A DNA stretch of 64,000 bases. Source: Pseudomonas jinjuensis (GTDB lineage Bacteria > Pseudomonadota > Gammaproteobacteria > Pseudomonadales > Pseudomonadaceae). Position numbers and translations under genes: made by a program. The notes under the pieces were generated by a model. It was not told where the DNA came from. It made no database searches and was given only the letters and a program-made list of their open reading frames with translations. Location of the stretch: contig NZ_FNIJ01000007.1 in assembly GCF_900103845.1 (NCBI RefSeq), positions 247,141 to 311,140 of the forward strand, in the 5' to 3' direction. This document shows, in pieces, positions 1-15,590 of this stretch (position 1 is its first letter; every line of letters starts with the position of its first letter).

Positions 1-3091
<3,091 letters not shown>

Positions 3092-3095
<4 letters not shown>

Positions 3096-3568
3096 GCAAG
3101 TTCCCCATGACCGTCCAGGGCGCCCGCGCCCTGGAAGAAGAGCTGAAACACCTGAAGACCGTGCTGCGCCCGCAGATCACCCAGGCCATCGCCGAAGCGC
3201 GTGAGCTGGGCGACCTCAAGGAAAACGCCGAGTACCATGCCGCCCGCGAGCAGCAGGGCATGTCCGAGGCGCGCATCCGCGATATCGAAGCCAAGCTGTC
3301 CAATGCCCAGATCATCGATGTCTCGGCGATCCCGCATACCGGCAAGGTGATCTTCGGTACCACGGTGGACATCGCCAACGTCGATACCGACGAGACCGTG
3401 ACCTACCAGATCGTCGGTGACGACGAGGCCGACATCAAGCGCAGCAAGATCTCGGTGAACTCGCCCATCGCCCGCGCCCTGATCGGCAAGACCGAAGGGG
3501 ACTCGGTGATCGTCAGGACGCCGGGCGGCGAAGTCGAGTACGAGATCGTTGAAGTCCGCCACGACTGA
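3092..3568 (+). CDS. greA: Transcription elongation factor GreA
   Basis: GreA enters the secondary channel of backtracked RNA polymerase and stimulates cleavage of the transcript 3' end. The 158 residues are the normal family length. The N-terminal coiled coil carries the acidic tip residues in [14 protein letters not shown] (D41 and E44), and the C-terminal FKBP-like domain ends in [11 protein letters not shown]. The ATG lies inside the carB stop (ATGA), so it is the last gene of a car operon. A later in-frame Met at residue 6 could also serve as start, but the coupled ATG fits family length. It works alongside DksA, another secondary-channel factor encoded at about 41 kb. Confidence 0.98.
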
Positions 3569-3977
3569 CCGCCAATCCCTGCAAGCCGGAACCGCCAGTT
3601 GGCTGCTGGCCCAGACTTTCTGGGTCGGCGGTCTCTGGCTGTTGCGTTTCGTGGTCCTGCCTGCACTGGAGAAGATCGGCCTGGCGCCGCTGCTGGTGGA
3701 ATCGGTGGCCGATACGCTGATTCCGCTGCTGGTGGGCTTCGCCGGCTTCTGCGCGGCGCTGCAGGCGCTGGTTCTGGTGCTGGCCCGCGGCTTCGCCAGC
3801 CTCTGGCGCGACCTGCGCGGCCAGTTGCTGCTCGCGGTGCTGGCGATGGTCGGCTGCTATTTCGCCGTGCACGGCATCGCGCCGGACGCCCAGCGCTGGC
3901 TGCTGTTCAACTATCTGGTGCTGGCGCTGTGCGGATTGCTGCTGGTGCTGCAGCCGGCGCCGGGAAGGGAAGCCTGA
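3549..3977 (+). CDS. DUF4149 family small integral membrane protein
   Basis: A 142-residue protein with about four hydrophobic segments (roughly residues 17-38, 50-78, 90-110 and 116-136), hence an inner-membrane protein. It matches my recollection of the DUF4149 protein that follows greA in P. aeruginosa. The function is unknown; it has sometimes been labelled a transporter, but nothing in the sequence shows a transport signature. The only start giving the full first segment is a TTG that overlaps the end of greA by 20 bases, so translation is probably coupled to greA. There is no ATG near the N-terminus. The existence of the gene is well supported by the continuous hydrophobic pattern; the exact start is less sure. 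Confidence 0.8.
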   Translation: MKSATTDRQSLQAGTASWLLAQTFWVGGLWLLRFVVLPALEKIGLAPLLVESVADTLIPLLVGFAGFCAALQALVLVLARGFASLWRDLRGQLLLAVLAMVGCYFAVHGIAPDAQRWLLFNYLVLALCGLLLVLQPAPGREA

Positions 3978-3982
3978 AGGCT

Positions 3983-4005
3983 TGCGAGAGCTCGTCGCTC
4001 TCGCA
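3983..4005. terminator. Hairpin between convergent DUF4149 gene and yhbY
   Basis: A perfect 9-bp stem (TGCGAGAGC / GCTCTCGCA) with a 5-nt loop lies in the 40-bp gap between two convergent genes. There is no clear T-tract on either side, so it is at best a weak bidirectional terminator. Confidence 0.4.
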
Positions 4006-4017
4006 TGGCCTTTGCGG

Positions 4018-4332
4018 TTACAGGCCGCTGTAGCGGCTGATGTTCGACAGGTTGCGGTTCGGCTTGGGATTGCGGCGATAGATCAGCGCCATCTTGCCGA
4101 TGACCTGGACCAGTTCGCAGCTGCCATTCTGGCAGAGCTCGTCGATCAGCGCGCGACGGTCGTCGCGTTCGGCGATGCGGAACTGCACCTTGATCAGTTC
4201 ATGATCGTTGAGCGCACGCTCGAGTTCGGCCATCACGCCTTCCGACAGACCGTTTTCAGCGACGGTCAATACGGGTTTCAGGTGATGCCCGATAGATTTG
4301 AACTGCTTTTTCTGCTCCTGAGAGAGCGCCAT
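4018..4332 (-). CDS. yhbY: Ribosome-associated CRM-domain RNA-binding protein YhbY
   Basis: A 104-residue single CRM-domain protein (YhbY family), which binds the pre-50S ribosomal subunit near the 23S rRNA. The family features are visible: KQFKSIGHHLKPVLTVAENG, with the basic N-terminal helix, and the C-terminal strand VQVIGKMALIYRR. It is the only - strand gene in the first 20 kb, divergent from rlmE, another large-subunit biogenesis factor, with a 78-bp gap that must hold both promoters. The yhbY/rlmE divergent pair is widely conserved in gammaproteobacteria, which supports a shared role in 50S maturation. Confidence 0.95.
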   Translation of the reverse strand: MALSQEQKKQFKSIGHHLKPVLTVAENGLSEGVMAELERALNDHELIKVQFRIAERDDRRALIDELCQNGSCELVQVIGKMALIYRRNPKPNRNLSNISRYSGL

Positions 4333-4410
4333 AATCTGACCCCTGGGAAAAAGGCGGATATTCTACCCGAGTTTCGGTTATACCGGGATGCCGCTCAGAC
4401 GAGGTAATAC

Positions 4411-5034
4411 GTGGCCCGTTCCAAGACTAGCCATCGCTGGCTGAAAGAACATTTCGACGATCCGTACGTGAAGATGGCACAGCGCGACGGCTATCGCTCG
4501 CGCGCCAGCTACAAGCTGCTGGAAATCCAGGAAAAGGATCGCATCCTGCGTCCGGGCATGACCGTGGTCGACCTCGGCGCCGCGCCGGGCGGCTGGTCCC
4601 AGGTCACCAGCCGGGTGATCGGCGACAAGGGCACCCTGATCGCCTCGGACATCCTGCCGATGGACAGCATCCCGGACGTCACCTTCATCCAGGGCGACTT
4701 CACCGAGGACGAGGTCTTCGCCAGATTGCTCGAGGCCATCGGCGAAAACCCGGTGGACCTTGTGATTTCGGACATGGCCCCCAATATGAGTGGATTGCCC
4801 GCCGTGGACATGCCCCGTGCCATGTTCCTCTGCGAGCTGGCGCTGGATCTCTGCACCCGGGTATTGCGTCCGGGCGGCGATTTCCTGATCAAGATCTTCC
4901 AGGGCGAAGGCTTCGATGCCTACCTGAAGAGCGTTCGCGAGAATTTCGACAAGGTGCAGATGCGCAAACCCCTGTCGTCGCGGGACCGCTCGCGCGAGCA
5001 ATATCTGCTCGCACGGGGCTTTCGAGGCGCCTAG
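4411..5034 (+). CDS. rlmE: 23S rRNA (U2552) 2'-O-methyltransferase RlmE/FtsJ
   Basis: SAM-dependent 2'-O-methyltransferase for U2552 in the A-loop of 23S rRNA. The 207 residues match the family. The SAM-binding motif [13 protein letters not shown] and the K-D-K-E catalytic set (Lys in ASYKLLEI, Asp in ISDMAPN, Lys in FLIKIFQG, Glu in SREQYLLA) are all present. The GTG start follows a GAGG ribosome binding site, and no better ATG exists. It sits directly upstream of ftsH, the usual rlmE-ftsH pairing, although here about 200 bp separate them and may hold a separate ftsH promoter. Confidence 0.97.
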   Translation: MARSKTSHRWLKEHFDDPYVKMAQRDGYRSRASYKLLEIQEKDRILRPGMTVVDLGAAPGGWSQVTSRVIGDKGTLIASDILPMDSIPDVTFIQGDFTEDEVFARLLEAIGENPVDLVISDMAPNMSGLPAVDMPRAMFLCELALDLCTRVLRPGGDFLIKIFQGEGFDAYLKSVRENFDKVQMRKPLSSRDRSREQYLLARGFRGA

Positions 5035-5233
5035 ACTGCCCTGAATGGGCCGGCTGCCGGTCGGCAGCCCTCAAGCTTCGCTTGTGCCGGCGTGCTCCGG
5101 AGTTCATAAAGGGTTACAGACGGCTCCTGCTTGGGGCGGGAGTTGTGTAGTAATTTGGCCGGAAGGAGTCTGGCCGTCGTGCGAAGCGGTTTCCAGGGCG
5201 GAGCCGGCTTCAGAGGGTAGTCAATTGAACGAC

Positions 5234-7144
<1,911 letters not shown>

Positions 7145-7153
7145 GAGAACCAG

Positions 7154-8023
7154 ATGAGTTTTCCGCAACACCCGACCCGGTTGCCCTGTGGCAACCGGGT
7201 TCTTGATTTAACGCGCCCGCATGTCATGGGCATCCTCAATGTCACCCCGGACTCCTTCTCGGACGGCGGTCGCTTCAATCAGCTGGATATTGCCCTGCGC
7301 CATGCGGCGGAGATGGTGGAGGCCGGTGCGACGCTGATCGACATCGGCGGCGAGTCCACTCGCCCCGGGGCCCGGCCGGTTTCTCCCAAGGAGGAGCTGG
7401 AGCGCGTGGCGCCGGTGGTCGAAGCGATCGCCCGCGAGCTGGATGTGGTCATCTCGGTGGACACTTCGACGCCGTCGGTGATGCGCGAATCCGCCCGCCT
7501 GGGTGCCGGTCTGATCAACGACGTGCGTTCCCTGCAACGTGACGGCGCGCTGGATGCGGCCGTCGATACCGGGTTGCCGGTGTGCCTGATGCACATGCGC
7601 GGGGAGCCGGGCAACATGCAGGACGATCCGCGTTATCCGGATATCTTCACCGAAGTGCACGACTTCCTGCTGCAGCGCATGCGGGTGTGCGCCGAGGCCG
7701 GGATTCCGCGGGAGCGGATCGTGCTGGACCCTGGCTTCGGCTTTGCCAAGACCCAGGTGCACAATCTCAGCCTGTTCCGGCAGATGGAAAGGCTTCTGCA
7801 ACTGGGCTGCCCGTTGCTGGTCGGCGTCTCGCGCAAGAGCATGGTCGGCCGGGCCCTGGGGCGGGAAGTGGGTGAGCGACTGTATGGCAGCCTTGCCCTG
7901 GCCGCCCTGGCGGTAGCCAGGGGGGCAAGCATCATCCGGGTACATGATGTCGCCGAGACGGTGGACGTCATTCGAATGATTGACGCGGTGGAAAAATCGC
8001 GAGAGGAAGAGATTCAGGCATGA
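7154..8023 (+). CDS. folP: Dihydropteroate synthase
   Basis: Condenses 6-hydroxymethyl-dihydropterin diphosphate with p-aminobenzoate in folate synthesis; it is the sulfonamide target. At 289 residues, both family signatures are clear: [15 protein letters not shown] near the N-terminus and [12 protein letters not shown] about 40 residues later, plus SRKSMVG near the C-terminus. It lies 9 bp after ftsH and overlaps glmM by four bases (ATGA). The ftsH-folP-glmM order is classical in Proteobacteria. The enzyme supplying its pterin substrate (FolK) is encoded at about 32.7 kb. Confidence 0.98.
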   Translation: MSFPQHPTRLPCGNRVLDLTRPHVMGILNVTPDSFSDGGRFNQLDIALRHAAEMVEAGATLIDIGGESTRPGARPVSPKEELERVAPVVEAIARELDVVISVDTSTPSVMRESARLGAGLINDVRSLQRDGALDAAVDTGLPVCLMHMRGEPGNMQDDPRYPDIFTEVHDFLLQRMRVCAEAGIPRERIVLDPGFGFAKTQVHNLSLFRQMERLLQLGCPLLVGVSRKSMVGRALGREVGERLYGSLALAALAVARGASIIRVHDVAETVDVIRMIDAVEKSREEEIQA

Positions 8024-9360
8024 GCAGAAAATATTTCGGCACCGACGGGATTCGCGGGCGGGTAGGAACTCCGCCGATCACTCCGGATTTCGTGCTCAAG
8101 CTGGGTTGGGCAGTGGGCATGGCCTTCCGCAAGCAGGGCAAGTGCCGCGTACTGGTCGGCAAGGACACGCGGATTTCCGGTTACATGTTCGAGTCCGCGC
8201 TGGAGGCTGGTCTGTCGGCTGCCGGTGCCGACGTGATGCTGCTCGGGCCGATGCCGACTCCGGGCATCGCCTACCTGACCCGCACCTTCCACGCCGAGGC
8301 AGGCATCGTCATCAGCGCCTCGCACAACCCGCACGACGACAACGGCATCAAGTTCTTCTCCGGCCAGGGCACCAAGCTGCCGGACGAGGTAGAGCTGGTC
8401 ATCGAGGAATTGCTCGACACGCCGATGTCGGTGGTCGAGTCCGCCCGTCTGGGCAAGGTTTCGCGGATCAACGATGCCGCGGGGCGCTATATCGAGTTCT
8501 GCAAGAGCAGCGTGCCCACCAGCACCGATTTCGCCGGGCTGAAAGTGGTTCTCGACTGCGCCCATGGTGCCACCTACAAGGTCGCGCCGAGCGTATTCCG
8601 CGAGCTGGGCGCGCAGGTGTCGGTGATCGGCGGGGAGCCGAACGGATTGAACATCAACGAGGGTTGCGGTTCGACTCATATCGAAACCCTGCGCAAGGCG
8701 GTGATCGCCGAGCATGCCGACATGGGTATCGCCTTCGATGGCGACGGCGACCGGGTGATGATGGTCGACCATACCGGCGCGGTGGTGGACGGCGACGAGA
8801 TCCTCTTCCTGATCGCCCGCGACCTCAAGGAGCGTGGACGGCTGGACGGTGGCGTGGTCGGCACCCTGATGAGCAACCTGGGCCTCGAACTGGCCCTGAA
8901 GGAGATGGACATTCCCTTCGCCCGTGCCAAGGTCGGCGATCGCTATGTCATGGCCGAACTGCTGGCGCGGAACTGGACGCTCGGCGGCGAGAATTCCGGT
9001 CATGTGGTCTGCTGCCAGCATACGACCACCGGGGATGCGATCATCGCCGCGCTGCAGGTGCTGATGGCGCTGAAACATCGCGACCAGACCCTGGCCGAGG
9101 CGCGCACCGGCATTCGCATGTTCCCGCAGGTGCTGCTGAACGTGCGTTTCCAGGGCGGTGGCGTCGATCCGCTGGAGCATCCGGCGGTCAAGGACGCATG
9201 CGCCCGGGTAACCGAGAGCATGGCCGGGCGTGGTCGCGTGTTGCTGCGCAAGTCCGGGACCGAGCCGCTGGTGCGGGTGATGGTCGAAGGCGATGATGAG
9301 AAGCAGGTGCGTGCCCATGCGGAACAGCTCGCCAAGGTTGTTTCCGAGGTATGTGCTTGA
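8020..9360 (+). CDS. glmM: Phosphoglucosamine mutase
   Basis: Interconverts glucosamine-6-phosphate and glucosamine-1-phosphate on the way to UDP-GlcNAc, peptidoglycan and LPS. The 446 residues have the alpha-D-phosphohexomutase layout: N-terminal [10 protein letters not shown], the phosphoserine loop [10 protein letters not shown] (S101), the metal-binding DGDGDR loop, and the C-terminal phosphate-binding [12 protein letters not shown]. The ATG overlaps the folP stop (ATGA), so translation is coupled. A promoter for the next gene follows immediately after its stop. Confidence 0.98.
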   Translation: MSRKYFGTDGIRGRVGTPPITPDFVLKLGWAVGMAFRKQGKCRVLVGKDTRISGYMFESALEAGLSAAGADVMLLGPMPTPGIAYLTRTFHAEAGIVISASHNPHDDNGIKFFSGQGTKLPDEVELVIEELLDTPMSVVESARLGKVSRINDAAGRYIEFCKSSVPTSTDFAGLKVVLDCAHGATYKVAPSVFRELGAQVSVIGGEPNGLNINEGCGSTHIETLRKAVIAEHADMGIAFDGDGDRVMMVDHTGAVVDGDEILFLIARDLKERGRLDGGVVGTLMSNLGLELALKEMDIPFARAKVGDRYVMAELLARNWTLGGENSGHVVCCQHTTTGDAIIAALQVLMALKHRDQTLAEARTGIRMFPQVLLNVRFQGGGVDPLEHPAVKDACARVTESMAGRGRVLLRKSGTEPLVRVMVEGDDEKQVRAHAEQLAKVVSEVCA

Positions 9361-9366
9361 TTTCTC

Positions 9367-9395
9367 TTGCAACTCGTTTTTTCGTTGAGTAATAT
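9367..9395 (+). promoter_or_regulatory. Sigma-70-type promoter for tpiA-secG-tRNA-Leu
   Basis: TTGCAA, 17 bp, TAATAT just after the glmM stop. It would start transcription about 25 bp upstream of tpiA and is the first convincing promoter after the ftsH-folP-glmM run. Confidence 0.6.
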
Positions 9396-9425
9396 CTGCG
9401 CCCACTTTGCTCAGCGAGGTACAGC

Positions 9426-10181
9426 ATGCGGCGAGCGTTAGTAGCCGGCAATTGGAAAATGCACGGTACCCGTTCCAGTGTTTCGGAACTGATCAAAGGC
9501 CTGCAAGAGCTGGCGTTGCCGAAAGATGTCGACGTCGCGGTGTTTCCGCCGTTCGTCTATGTCGACCAGGCCCTGCAAGGGCTGGAAGGCAAACCGGTTT
9601 CGGTCGGTGCGCAGAACTGCGCGGTCGAACCGGGGCAGGGCGCTCTCACGGGTGAGGTTGCTGCCAGCCAACTGGCTGATGTAGGTTGCAGCCTGGTTCT
9701 GGTCGGCCATTCCGAGCGCCGCCAGTTGCTGGGCGAAAGCGACGAAGTCGTCAGTCGGAAGTTTGCTGCGGCCCAGGCGTGCGGTCTTGTTCCGGTGCTC
9801 TGCATTGGCGAGACCCGCGAGGAGCGCGAGGCGGGCAGGACTCTTGAGGTTGTCGGGCGGCAGTTGGGCGCGATAATCGAGGATCTGGGCGTTGGGGTGT
9901 TTTCCCGCGCCATCGTGGCTTACGAGCCGGTATGGGCAATCGGGACGGGGCTGACCGCCTCGCCTGAACAGGCTCAGGAAGTGCATGCGGCGATCCGTGC
10001 GCAGTTGGCGGCGGAAAGTGCCGAAGTCGCCCAGGGAGTTCGTCTCCTCTACGGCGGCAGTGTCAAAGCGGCGAATGCTGCTGAGCTGTTCGGTATGCCG
10101 GATATAGACGGGGGGCTTGTTGGTGGAGCCTCTCTCAATGCGGACGAGTTCGGCGCAATTTGCTGCGCTGCGGGAAGCTGA
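9426..10181 (+). CDS. tpiA: Triosephosphate isomerase
   Basis: Interconverts dihydroxyacetone phosphate and glyceraldehyde-3-phosphate. The 251 residues form the standard TIM barrel: substrate-binding GNWKMHG (K11), catalytic His in VLVGHSERR, catalytic Glu in [11 protein letters not shown], and the phosphate-binding [12 protein letters not shown] near the C-terminus. It is followed after 3 bp by secG, as in other pseudomonads, so the two are co-transcribed although unrelated in function. Confidence 0.98.
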   Translation: MRRALVAGNWKMHGTRSSVSELIKGLQELALPKDVDVAVFPPFVYVDQALQGLEGKPVSVGAQNCAVEPGQGALTGEVAASQLADVGCSLVLVGHSERRQLLGESDEVVSRKFAAAQACGLVPVLCIGETREEREAGRTLEVVGRQLGAIIEDLGVGVFSRAIVAYEPVWAIGTGLTASPEQAQEVHAAIRAQLAAESAEVAQGVRLLYGGSVKAANAAELFGMPDIDGGLVGGASLNADEFGAICCAAGS

Positions 10182-10184
10182 GAA

Positions 10185-10574
10185 ATGCTCGAAACAGTAG
10201 TAATCGTGGTGCATCTGGTAATGGCTCTGGGGCTGGTGGCTCTGGTGCTGCTGCAGCACGGCAAGGGCGCGGACGCGGGGGCCTCCTTCGGGGCAGGTGC
10301 TTCCGCCACGGTGTTCGGTAGTCAGGGTTCTGCTACCTTCCTGAGTCGTTTCACTGCTATACTTGCTGCGGTTTTTTTCATTACCAGCTTGGGTTTAGCG
10401 TATTTCGCTAAAGAAAAAGCTGATATGATACGCAACGTCGGGTTACCTGATCCGGCGGTGATCGAACAGAGGCAAGAGCAGGCGCCGGCAGCAAGCGATG
10501 TGCCGGTACCGCAAGAGCAGCAGAAGCCTGCTGCCAGCGAAGGCGACGTTCCGGCGGCGCCCGAGCAGAAGTAA
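10185..10574 (+). CDS. secG: Protein translocase subunit SecG
   Basis: Small SecYEG subunit of the inner-membrane protein export channel. The 129 residues contain two hydrophobic segments (about 2-22 and 52-73) flanking the conserved cytoplasmic loop [17 protein letters not shown], followed by a hydrophilic Gln/Ala/Pro-rich tail that is longer than in E. coli but usual for Pseudomonas. The start follows a GAGAA-type site directly after tpiA. tRNA-Leu begins 10 bp after its stop, so the tRNA is probably processed from the tpiA-secG transcript. Confidence 0.95.
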   Translation: MLETVVIVVHLVMALGLVALVLLQHGKGADAGASFGAGASATVFGSQGSATFLSRFTAILAAVFFITSLGLAYFAKEKADMIRNVGLPDPAVIEQRQEQAPAASDVPVPQEQQKPAASEGDVPAAPEQK

Positions 10575-10583
10575 AGGTTTGAT

Positions 10584-10669
10584 GCCGAGGTGGTGGAATT
10601 GGTAGACACGCTACCTTGAGGTGGTAGTGGCCATAGGCTGTAGGGGTTCGAGTCCCCTCCTCGGTACCA
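10584..10669 (+). tRNA. tRNA-Leu (anticodon GAG)
   Basis: An 86-nt class II tRNA with the long variable arm typical of Leu and an encoded 3' CCA. The acceptor stem GCCGAGG pairs with CCTCGGT; the anticodon stem CTACC/GGTAG encloses the loop TTGAGGT, giving anticodon GAG (reads CTC/CTT). The T-arm contains GGTTCGAGTCC. It starts 10 bp after the secG stop. Confidence 0.97.
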
Positions 10670-10677
10670 TTATACGA

Positions 10678-10698
10678 AGGGCCCGCGATGCGGGCCTT
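10678..10698 (+). terminator. Terminator after tRNA-Leu
   Basis: GGCCCGC-GAT-GCGGGCC stem-loop followed by TTGT; a short T-run, so moderately strong. Confidence 0.6.
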
Positions 10699-10717
10699 GT
10701 CGTTCAGGTGCGGTCGG

Positions 10718-10746
10718 TTGACCGGAAGTATCGGTAACTGTATAAT
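10718..10746 (+). promoter_or_regulatory. Sigma-70 promoter of the initiator tRNA gene
   Basis: TTGACC, 17 bp, TATAAT: a near-consensus promoter whose start point would fall about 10 bp before the mature tRNA-fMet. Confidence 0.8.
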
Positions 10747-10762
10747 TTTGCACCAGCTTTGA

Positions 10763-10839
<77 letters not shown>

Positions 10840-10848
10840 GTTTGGCAG

Positions 10849-10870
10849 AGCCCCTTTTAAGGGGCTTTTT
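10849..10870 (+). terminator. Rho-independent terminator after tRNA-fMet
   Basis: AGCCCC-TTTTAA-GGGGCT stem followed by TTTT. Confidence 0.8.
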
Positions 10871-10915
10871 GCTAGCTGGACAGTCCGCGCCGCCGGTTCT
10901 GGGCGGCAAATAGGG

Positions 10916-10937
10916 ATGGGCGTTTCGCCCATTTTTT
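10916..10937 (+). terminator. Second hairpin with T-tract directly before rimP
   Basis: ATGGGCG-TTT-CGCCCAT with a TTTTTT run, ending about 28 bp before the rimP start. With the terminator at 10849 it makes a double block; it may act as an attenuator of rimP-nusA-infB. Confidence 0.65.
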
Positions 10938-10965
10938 GTTTCTACAGCATACGCGAGGCGATCAG

Positions 10966-11424
10966 GTGTCGAGCAAGCTAGATCAGTTGCAGGCCTTGTT
11001 GGCCCCTGTAGTAGAAGCGCTTGGCTATGAGTGCTGGGGCCTGGAATTCATCTCCCAGGGGCGCCATTCCCTGCTCCGGGTTTATATCGATCGTCCCGAA
11101 GGCATCCTGATCGACGACTGCGAGACGGTCAGCCGTCAGGTCAGCGGGGTGCTCGATGTCGAGGACCCCATCACTGGCGAATACACCCTCGAGGTGTCGT
11201 CGCCGGGCATGGACAGGCCGCTGTTCACCCTCGAACAGTTCGCGCGCTACGTTGGCGAGCAGGTCAAGATCAGATTGCGCACGCCCTACGAACGGCGGCG
11301 CAACTTCCAGGGCATTCTCCGTGGTGTGGAGGAGCAGGATGTGGTGGTCCTGGTGGATGATCATGAATACCTGCTGCCGATCGAGTCGATCGATAAGGCC
11401 AACATCATTCCCCGATTTGAGTGA
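10966..11424 (+). CDS. rimP: Ribosome maturation factor RimP
   Basis: Needed for maturation of the 30S subunit. Starting at the GTG that follows GAGGCGATCAG gives 152 residues beginning [15 protein letters not shown], the family length; an upstream in-frame ATG would add ten residues inside the terminator region and is unlikely. The N-terminal alpha/beta domain (to about 85, ending in [11 protein letters not shown]) and the C-terminal SH3-like barrel (to RF-E at the end) are recognisable. It is first in the rimP-nusA-infB operon, 45 bp before nusA. Confidence 0.96.
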   Translation: MSSKLDQLQALLAPVVEALGYECWGLEFISQGRHSLLRVYIDRPEGILIDDCETVSRQVSGVLDVEDPITGEYTLEVSSPGMDRPLFTLEQFARYVGEQVKIRLRTPYERRRNFQGILRGVEEQDVVVLVDDHEYLLPIESIDKANIIPRFE

Positions 11425-11469
11425 GCCGCGAATCAGCGGGTTCCAATGGATTGAAAGGCGAGGCGTACG

Positions 11470-12951
11470 ATGAGCAAAGAAGTACTGCTGGTTGTTGAGT
11501 CGGTATCCAACGAGAAGGGGGTACCGCCTGGCGTGATTTTCGAAGCGCTGGAACTGGCTCTGGCGACTGCCACCAAGAAGCGTTTCGAAGACGAGGTCGA
11601 TCTGCGCGTGCAGATCAACCGCTCCAACGGCAACTACGATACTTTCCGCCGCTGGACCATCGTCGAGGACGAGGACTACTCCAACCCGTCGGCCGAACTG
11701 ACCGTCGAGGACGTGCAGGAAAGCCACCCGGGCGCCAAGGCCGGTGACGTCATCGAGGAGAAGATCGAGTCCATCGAGTTCGGCCGCATCGCCGCACAGA
11801 CCGCCAAGCAGGTCATCGTGCAGAAGGTTCGCGAAGCCGAGCGTGCCCAGGTGGTCGACGCCTACCGCGAGAAGGTCGGCGAGATCATCTCCGGTACCGT
11901 GAAGAAGGTCACCCGCGACAACGTCATCGTCGATCTCGGCAACAACGCCGAGGCGCTGCTGGCCCGCGACCAGATCATCCCGCGCGAGACCTTCCGCGTC
12001 GGTACCCGCGTACGCGCCCTGCTCAAGGAAATCCGCAGCGAGAACCGCGGTCCGCAGCTGGTCCTGTCGCGTACCGCGCCGGAAATGCTGGTGGAGCTGT
12101 TCCGCATCGAGGTGCCGGAAATCGCCGAGCAACTGATCGACGTGATGGCCGCCGCCCGTGACCCGGGTTCGCGCGCCAAGATCGCCGTTCGCTCCAAGGA
12201 CAAGCGCATCGACCCGCAGGGCGCCTGCATCGGCATGCGTGGTTCCCGCGTCCAGGCCGTATCCGGCGAGCTGGGCGGCGAGCGTGTGGACATCGTGCTG
12301 TGGGATGACAACCCCGCACAATTCGTGATCAACGCCATGGCCCCGGCCGAGGTGGCGGCGATCATCGTCGACGAGGATACCCACACCATGGATATCGCCG
12401 TCGCCGAGGACAACCTGGCCCAGGCCATCGGCCGTAGCGGCCAGAACGTGCGTCTGGCCAGCCAGCTGACCGGCTGGACCCTGAACGTGATGACCGAGGC
12501 CGATATCCAGGCCAAGCAGCAGGCCGAGACTGGCGACGTCCTGCAGCGCTTCGTCGACGAGCTGGATGTCGATGAGGAACTCGCCCAGGTACTGGTTGAA
12601 GAAGGATTCACCACCCTGGAAGAAATTGCCTACGTACCGATGGAAGAGATGCTCAGCATCGAAGGCTTCGACGAGGAAATCGTCAACGAGCTGCGCTCGC
12701 GAGCCAAGGACCGCCTGCTGACCAAGGCCATCGCAACTGAAGAAAAGCTTGCCGACGCGCAACCGGCCGAAGACCTGCTCAGCCTCGATGGCATGACCAA
12801 GGAGCTGGCCCGCGACCTGGCGCTGCGTGGCGTAACCACCCGTGAAGATCTTGCCGAGCAGTCCATTGACGACCTGCTCGACATCGATGGAATGGATGAA
12901 GAGCGTGCTGGCAAGTTGATCATGGCCGCCCGGGCCCATTGGTTCGAGTAA
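11470..12951 (+). CDS. nusA: Transcription termination/antitermination factor NusA
   Basis: RNA polymerase-binding elongation factor acting in pausing, termination and rRNA antitermination. The 493 residues contain the N-terminal polymerase-binding domain (about 1-125), an S1 domain beginning at [11 protein letters not shown], two KH domains (including [11 protein letters not shown] and [14 protein letters not shown]), and two C-terminal acidic repeats ([12 protein letters not shown] and the region ending [11 protein letters not shown]), as in E. coli and unlike NusA forms that lack the repeats. Operon context with rimP and infB is the standard one. Confidence 0.98.
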   Translation: MSKEVLLVVESVSNEKGVPPGVIFEALELALATATKKRFEDEVDLRVQINRSNGNYDTFRRWTIVEDEDYSNPSAELTVEDVQESHPGAKAGDVIEEKIESIEFGRIAAQTAKQVIVQKVREAERAQVVDAYREKVGEIISGTVKKVTRDNVIVDLGNNAEALLARDQIIPRETFRVGTRVRALLKEIRSENRGPQLVLSRTAPEMLVELFRIEVPEIAEQLIDVMAAARDPGSRAKIAVRSKDKRIDPQGACIGMRGSRVQAVSGELGGERVDIVLWDDNPAQFVINAMAPAEVAAIIVDEDTHTMDIAVAEDNLAQAIGRSGQNVRLASQLTGWTLNVMTEADIQAKQQAETGDVLQRFVDELDVDEELAQVLVEEGFTTLEEIAYVPMEEMLSIEGFDEEIVNELRSRAKDRLLTKAIATEEKLADAQPAEDLLSLDGMTKELARDLALRGVTTREDLAEQSIDDLLDIDGMDEERAGKLIMAARAHWFE

Positions 12952-12978
12952 GCATTCGCGGCCTGAGGAGAGAAATGC

Positions 12979-15486
12979 ATGACGCAAGTCACGGTGAAAG
13001 AACTGGCCAAAACGGTCGATACGCCGGTGGAGCGCCTGCTGCAGCAGATGCGTGAGGCTGGACTGCCGCACACTACCGCTGAACAGGTGGTGACCGACGG
13101 CGAGAAGCAGGCGCTGCTGGCTCATCTGAAGGGCAGCCACGGTGATCGCCTGGAAGAACCGCGCAAGATTACCCTGCAGCGCAAGACCACCACGACCCTG
13201 AGGGTCGCTGGCAGCAAGACTGTGAGTGTCGAGGTTCGAAAGAAGAAAACCTACGTCAAGCGCAGCCCGGATGAGCTGGAAGCTGAGCGTCAGCGCGAGC
13301 TCGAAGAGCAGCGTGCCGCCGAGGAAGCTGCTCGCCTGAAAGCCGAGGAAGAGGCGCGTAAGCGTGCAGCCGAAGAGGAGGCTCGCCGTCAGGCCGAGGC
13401 TGCCCGTCAGACTACGGAAGCTCGCCAGGCCGCGCCTGCACCGGCAGTGGTTCCTGCGCCGGTTGCTGCAGCGCCTGCTCCCGCTCCGGCCGCCGACGAG
13501 CGCAAGAAGGAAGAAGTCCGTCGCGCACCGAAGCGCACGGAAGACGACGAGCGTCGCGATCGCAAGAATGCGCAGCATCGCCCGTCGATCAAGGAAAAGG
13601 AAAAGACCAGTGCTCCGCGCGTCGTGCGCAGTGGCGTGGACGACGACGAAGGCTTCGGCCGTCGTGGCGGTCGCGGCAAGGGGAAACTGAAGAAGCGCAA
13701 TCAGCACGGCTTCCAGAGCCCGACCGGCCCCATCGTGCGCGAAGTCAGCATTGGCGAGACCATCACTGTGGGCGACCTTGCCCAGCAGATGGCGGTCAAG
13801 GGCGCTGATGTCGTCAAGTTCATGTTCAAGATGGGCACTCCGGTGACCATCAACCAGGTTCTTGACCAGGAAACCGCCCAGCTGGTCGCCGAAGAGTTTG
13901 GCCATAAGGTCAAGCTGGTCAGCGAGAACGCACTGGAAGAGCAACTCGCCGAGCTGTTGAAGTTCGAGGGTGAGCATGTGTCGCGTGCACCGGTGGTGAC
14001 CGTGATGGGTCACGTCGACCACGGCAAGACTTCTCTGCTCGACTACATTCGGCGCGCCAAGGTCGCGGCCGGTGAGGCCGGTGGCATTACCCAGCACATC
14101 GGTGCCTACCACGTGGAAACCGAGCGTGGCATGGTCACCTTCCTCGACACCCCTGGCCATGCCGCGTTCACCGCGATGCGTGCCCGCGGTGCCCAGGCGA
14201 CCGACATCGTGATTCTGGTCGTGGCGGCAGACGATGGTGTGATGCCGCAGACCCAGGAAGCCGTGCAGCACGCGAAAGCGGCAGGGGTTCCGATCGTGGT
14301 CGCGGTGAACAAGATCGACAAGCCGGACGCCAACCCGGACAACATCAAGAACGGCCTGGCCGCTCTGGACGTGATTCCGGAAGAGTGGGGTGGCGATGCT
14401 CCCTTTGTCCACGTATCCGCCAAGATGGGTACCGGCGTCGACGAGCTGCTCGAAGCCGTGCTTCTGCAGGCCGAGATTCTCGAGTTGACTGCCACTCCGT
14501 CGGCACCGGGTCGCGGTGTCGTCGTCGAATCGCGTCTGGACAAGGGCCGTGGCCCGGTAGCCACAGTGCTGGTTCAGGACGGTACCCTGCGTCAGGGCGA
14601 CATGGTCCTCTGCGGCGTGAACTACGGCCGTGTGCGCGCCATGCTCGACGAGAACGGCAAGCCGGTGAAGGAAGCCGGTCCGGCCATTCCGGTCGAGATC
14701 CTCGGTCTGGATGGAACTCCGGAAGCCGGTGACGACCTGACCGTGGTTGCCGACGAGAAGAAGGCACGCGAAGTCGCTCTGTTCCGTCAGGGCAAGTTCC
14801 GCGAGGTCAAGCTCGCTCGCCAGCAGTCCTCGAAGCTGGAAAACATCTTCGAGAACATGGGCCAGGAAGAGAAGAAGACGCTCAACATCGTCCTCAAATC
14901 CGACGTCCGTGGTTCGCTGGAAGCGCTCCAGGGTTCCCTCAGCGGCCTGGGCAACGACGAAGTACAGGTTCGCGTGGTCGGCGGCGGTGTAGGTGGCATC
15001 ACCGAGTCCGATGCCAACCTGGCGCTGGCCTCCAACGCTGTGCTGTTCGGCTTCAACGTGCGCGCCGATGCCGGTGCACGGAAGATCGTCGAGTCCGAAG
15101 GTCTGGATATGCGTTACTACAACGTTATCTACGACATCATCGAAGACGTGAAGAAGGCTCTGACCGGCATGCTTGGCAGCGATGTTCGCGAGAACATCCT
15201 GGGTATCGCCGAAGTCCGCGACGTGTTCCGTTCGCCGAAGTTCGGCGCCATCGCCGGCTGCATGGTGGTCGAGGGCCTCGTGCACCGCAACCGTCCGATC
15301 CGCGTACTGCGCGACGACGTGGTGATCTTCGAGGGCGAGCTGGAATCGCTGCGCCGCTTCAAGGACGACGTCGCCGAAGTCCGTGCCGGCATGGAGTGCG
15401 GTATCGGCGTGAAGAGCTACAACGACGTCAAGGTCGGCGACAAGATCGAAGTGTTCGAGAAGGTCGAGGTCGCTCGCAGCCTCTGA
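12979..15486 (+). CDS. infB: Translation initiation factor IF-2
   Basis: GTPase that delivers initiator tRNA to the 30S subunit, whose gene is encoded just upstream. The 835 residues start with an IF2-N domain ([18 protein letters not shown]), then a long charged Ala/Glu/Arg linker (about 100-230) with variable composition, a second IF2-N-like domain, and the G domain with GHVDHGKT near residue 344, DTPGH and NKID, then the beta-barrel and fMet-tRNA-binding C2 domain. It lies 27 bp after nusA. Internal in-frame starts that yield the shorter IF2 forms in E. coli were not identified. Confidence 0.98.
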   Translation: MTQVTVKELAKTVDTPVERLLQQMREAGLPHTTAEQVVTDGEKQALLAHLKGSHGDRLEEPRKITLQRKTTTTLRVAGSKTVSVEVRKKKTYVKRSPDELEAERQRELEEQRAAEEAARLKAEEEARKRAAEEEARRQAEAARQTTEARQAAPAPAVVPAPVAAAPAPAPAADERKKEEVRRAPKRTEDDERRDRKNAQHRPSIKEKEKTSAPRVVRSGVDDDEGFGRRGGRGKGKLKKRNQHGFQSPTGPIVREVSIGETITVGDLAQQMAVKGADVVKFMFKMGTPVTINQVLDQETAQLVAEEFGHKVKLVSENALEEQLAELLKFEGEHVSRAPVVTVMGHVDHGKTSLLDYIRRAKVAAGEAGGITQHIGAYHVETERGMVTFLDTPGHAAFTAMRARGAQATDIVILVVAADDGVMPQTQEAVQHAKAAGVPIVVAVNKIDKPDANPDNIKNGLAALDVIPEEWGGDAPFVHVSAKMGTGVDELLEAVLLQAEILELTATPSAPGRGVVVESRLDKGRGPVATVLVQDGTLRQGDMVLCGVNYGRVRAMLDENGKPVKEAGPAIPVEILGLDGTPEAGDDLTVVADEKKAREVALFRQGKFREVKLARQQSSKLENIFENMGQEEKKTLNIVLKSDVRGSLEALQGSLSGLGNDEVQVRVVGGGVGGITESDANLALASNAVLFGFNVRADAGARKIVESEGLDMRYYNVIYDIIEDVKKALTGMLGSDVRENILGIAEVRDVFRSPKFGAIAGCMVVEGLVHRNRPIRVLRDDVVIFEGELESLRRFKDDVAEVRAGMECGIGVKSYNDVKVGDKIEVFEKVEVARSL

Positions 15487-15506
15487 TGAGGTGAGCGCAA
15501 CCGCAG

Positions 15507-15537
15507 CGCCCGGGACGGCTTTCCGCTGTCCCGGGCG
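15507..15537 (+). terminator. Hairpin between infB and rbfA
   Basis: A 10-bp perfect stem (CGCCCGGGAC / GTCCCGGGCG) with an 11-nt loop, followed by TTTGTCGCTTATTT. It is a likely partial terminator that would lower rbfA-truB expression relative to infB. Confidence 0.6.
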
Positions 15538-15590
15538 TTTGTCGCTTATTTGTCCGGTGGCCGCAGGGCCGCTGGAAGCAGGTTAGGAAA

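Noticed and set aside
10978..15285. 1435-codon open frame on the - strand opposite rimP-nusA-infB
   Set aside because: It is a mirror of strongly supported genes on the + strand; its translation is His/Gly/Leu/Val-rich with no domain. Long antisense frames arise from high GC at third codon positions.
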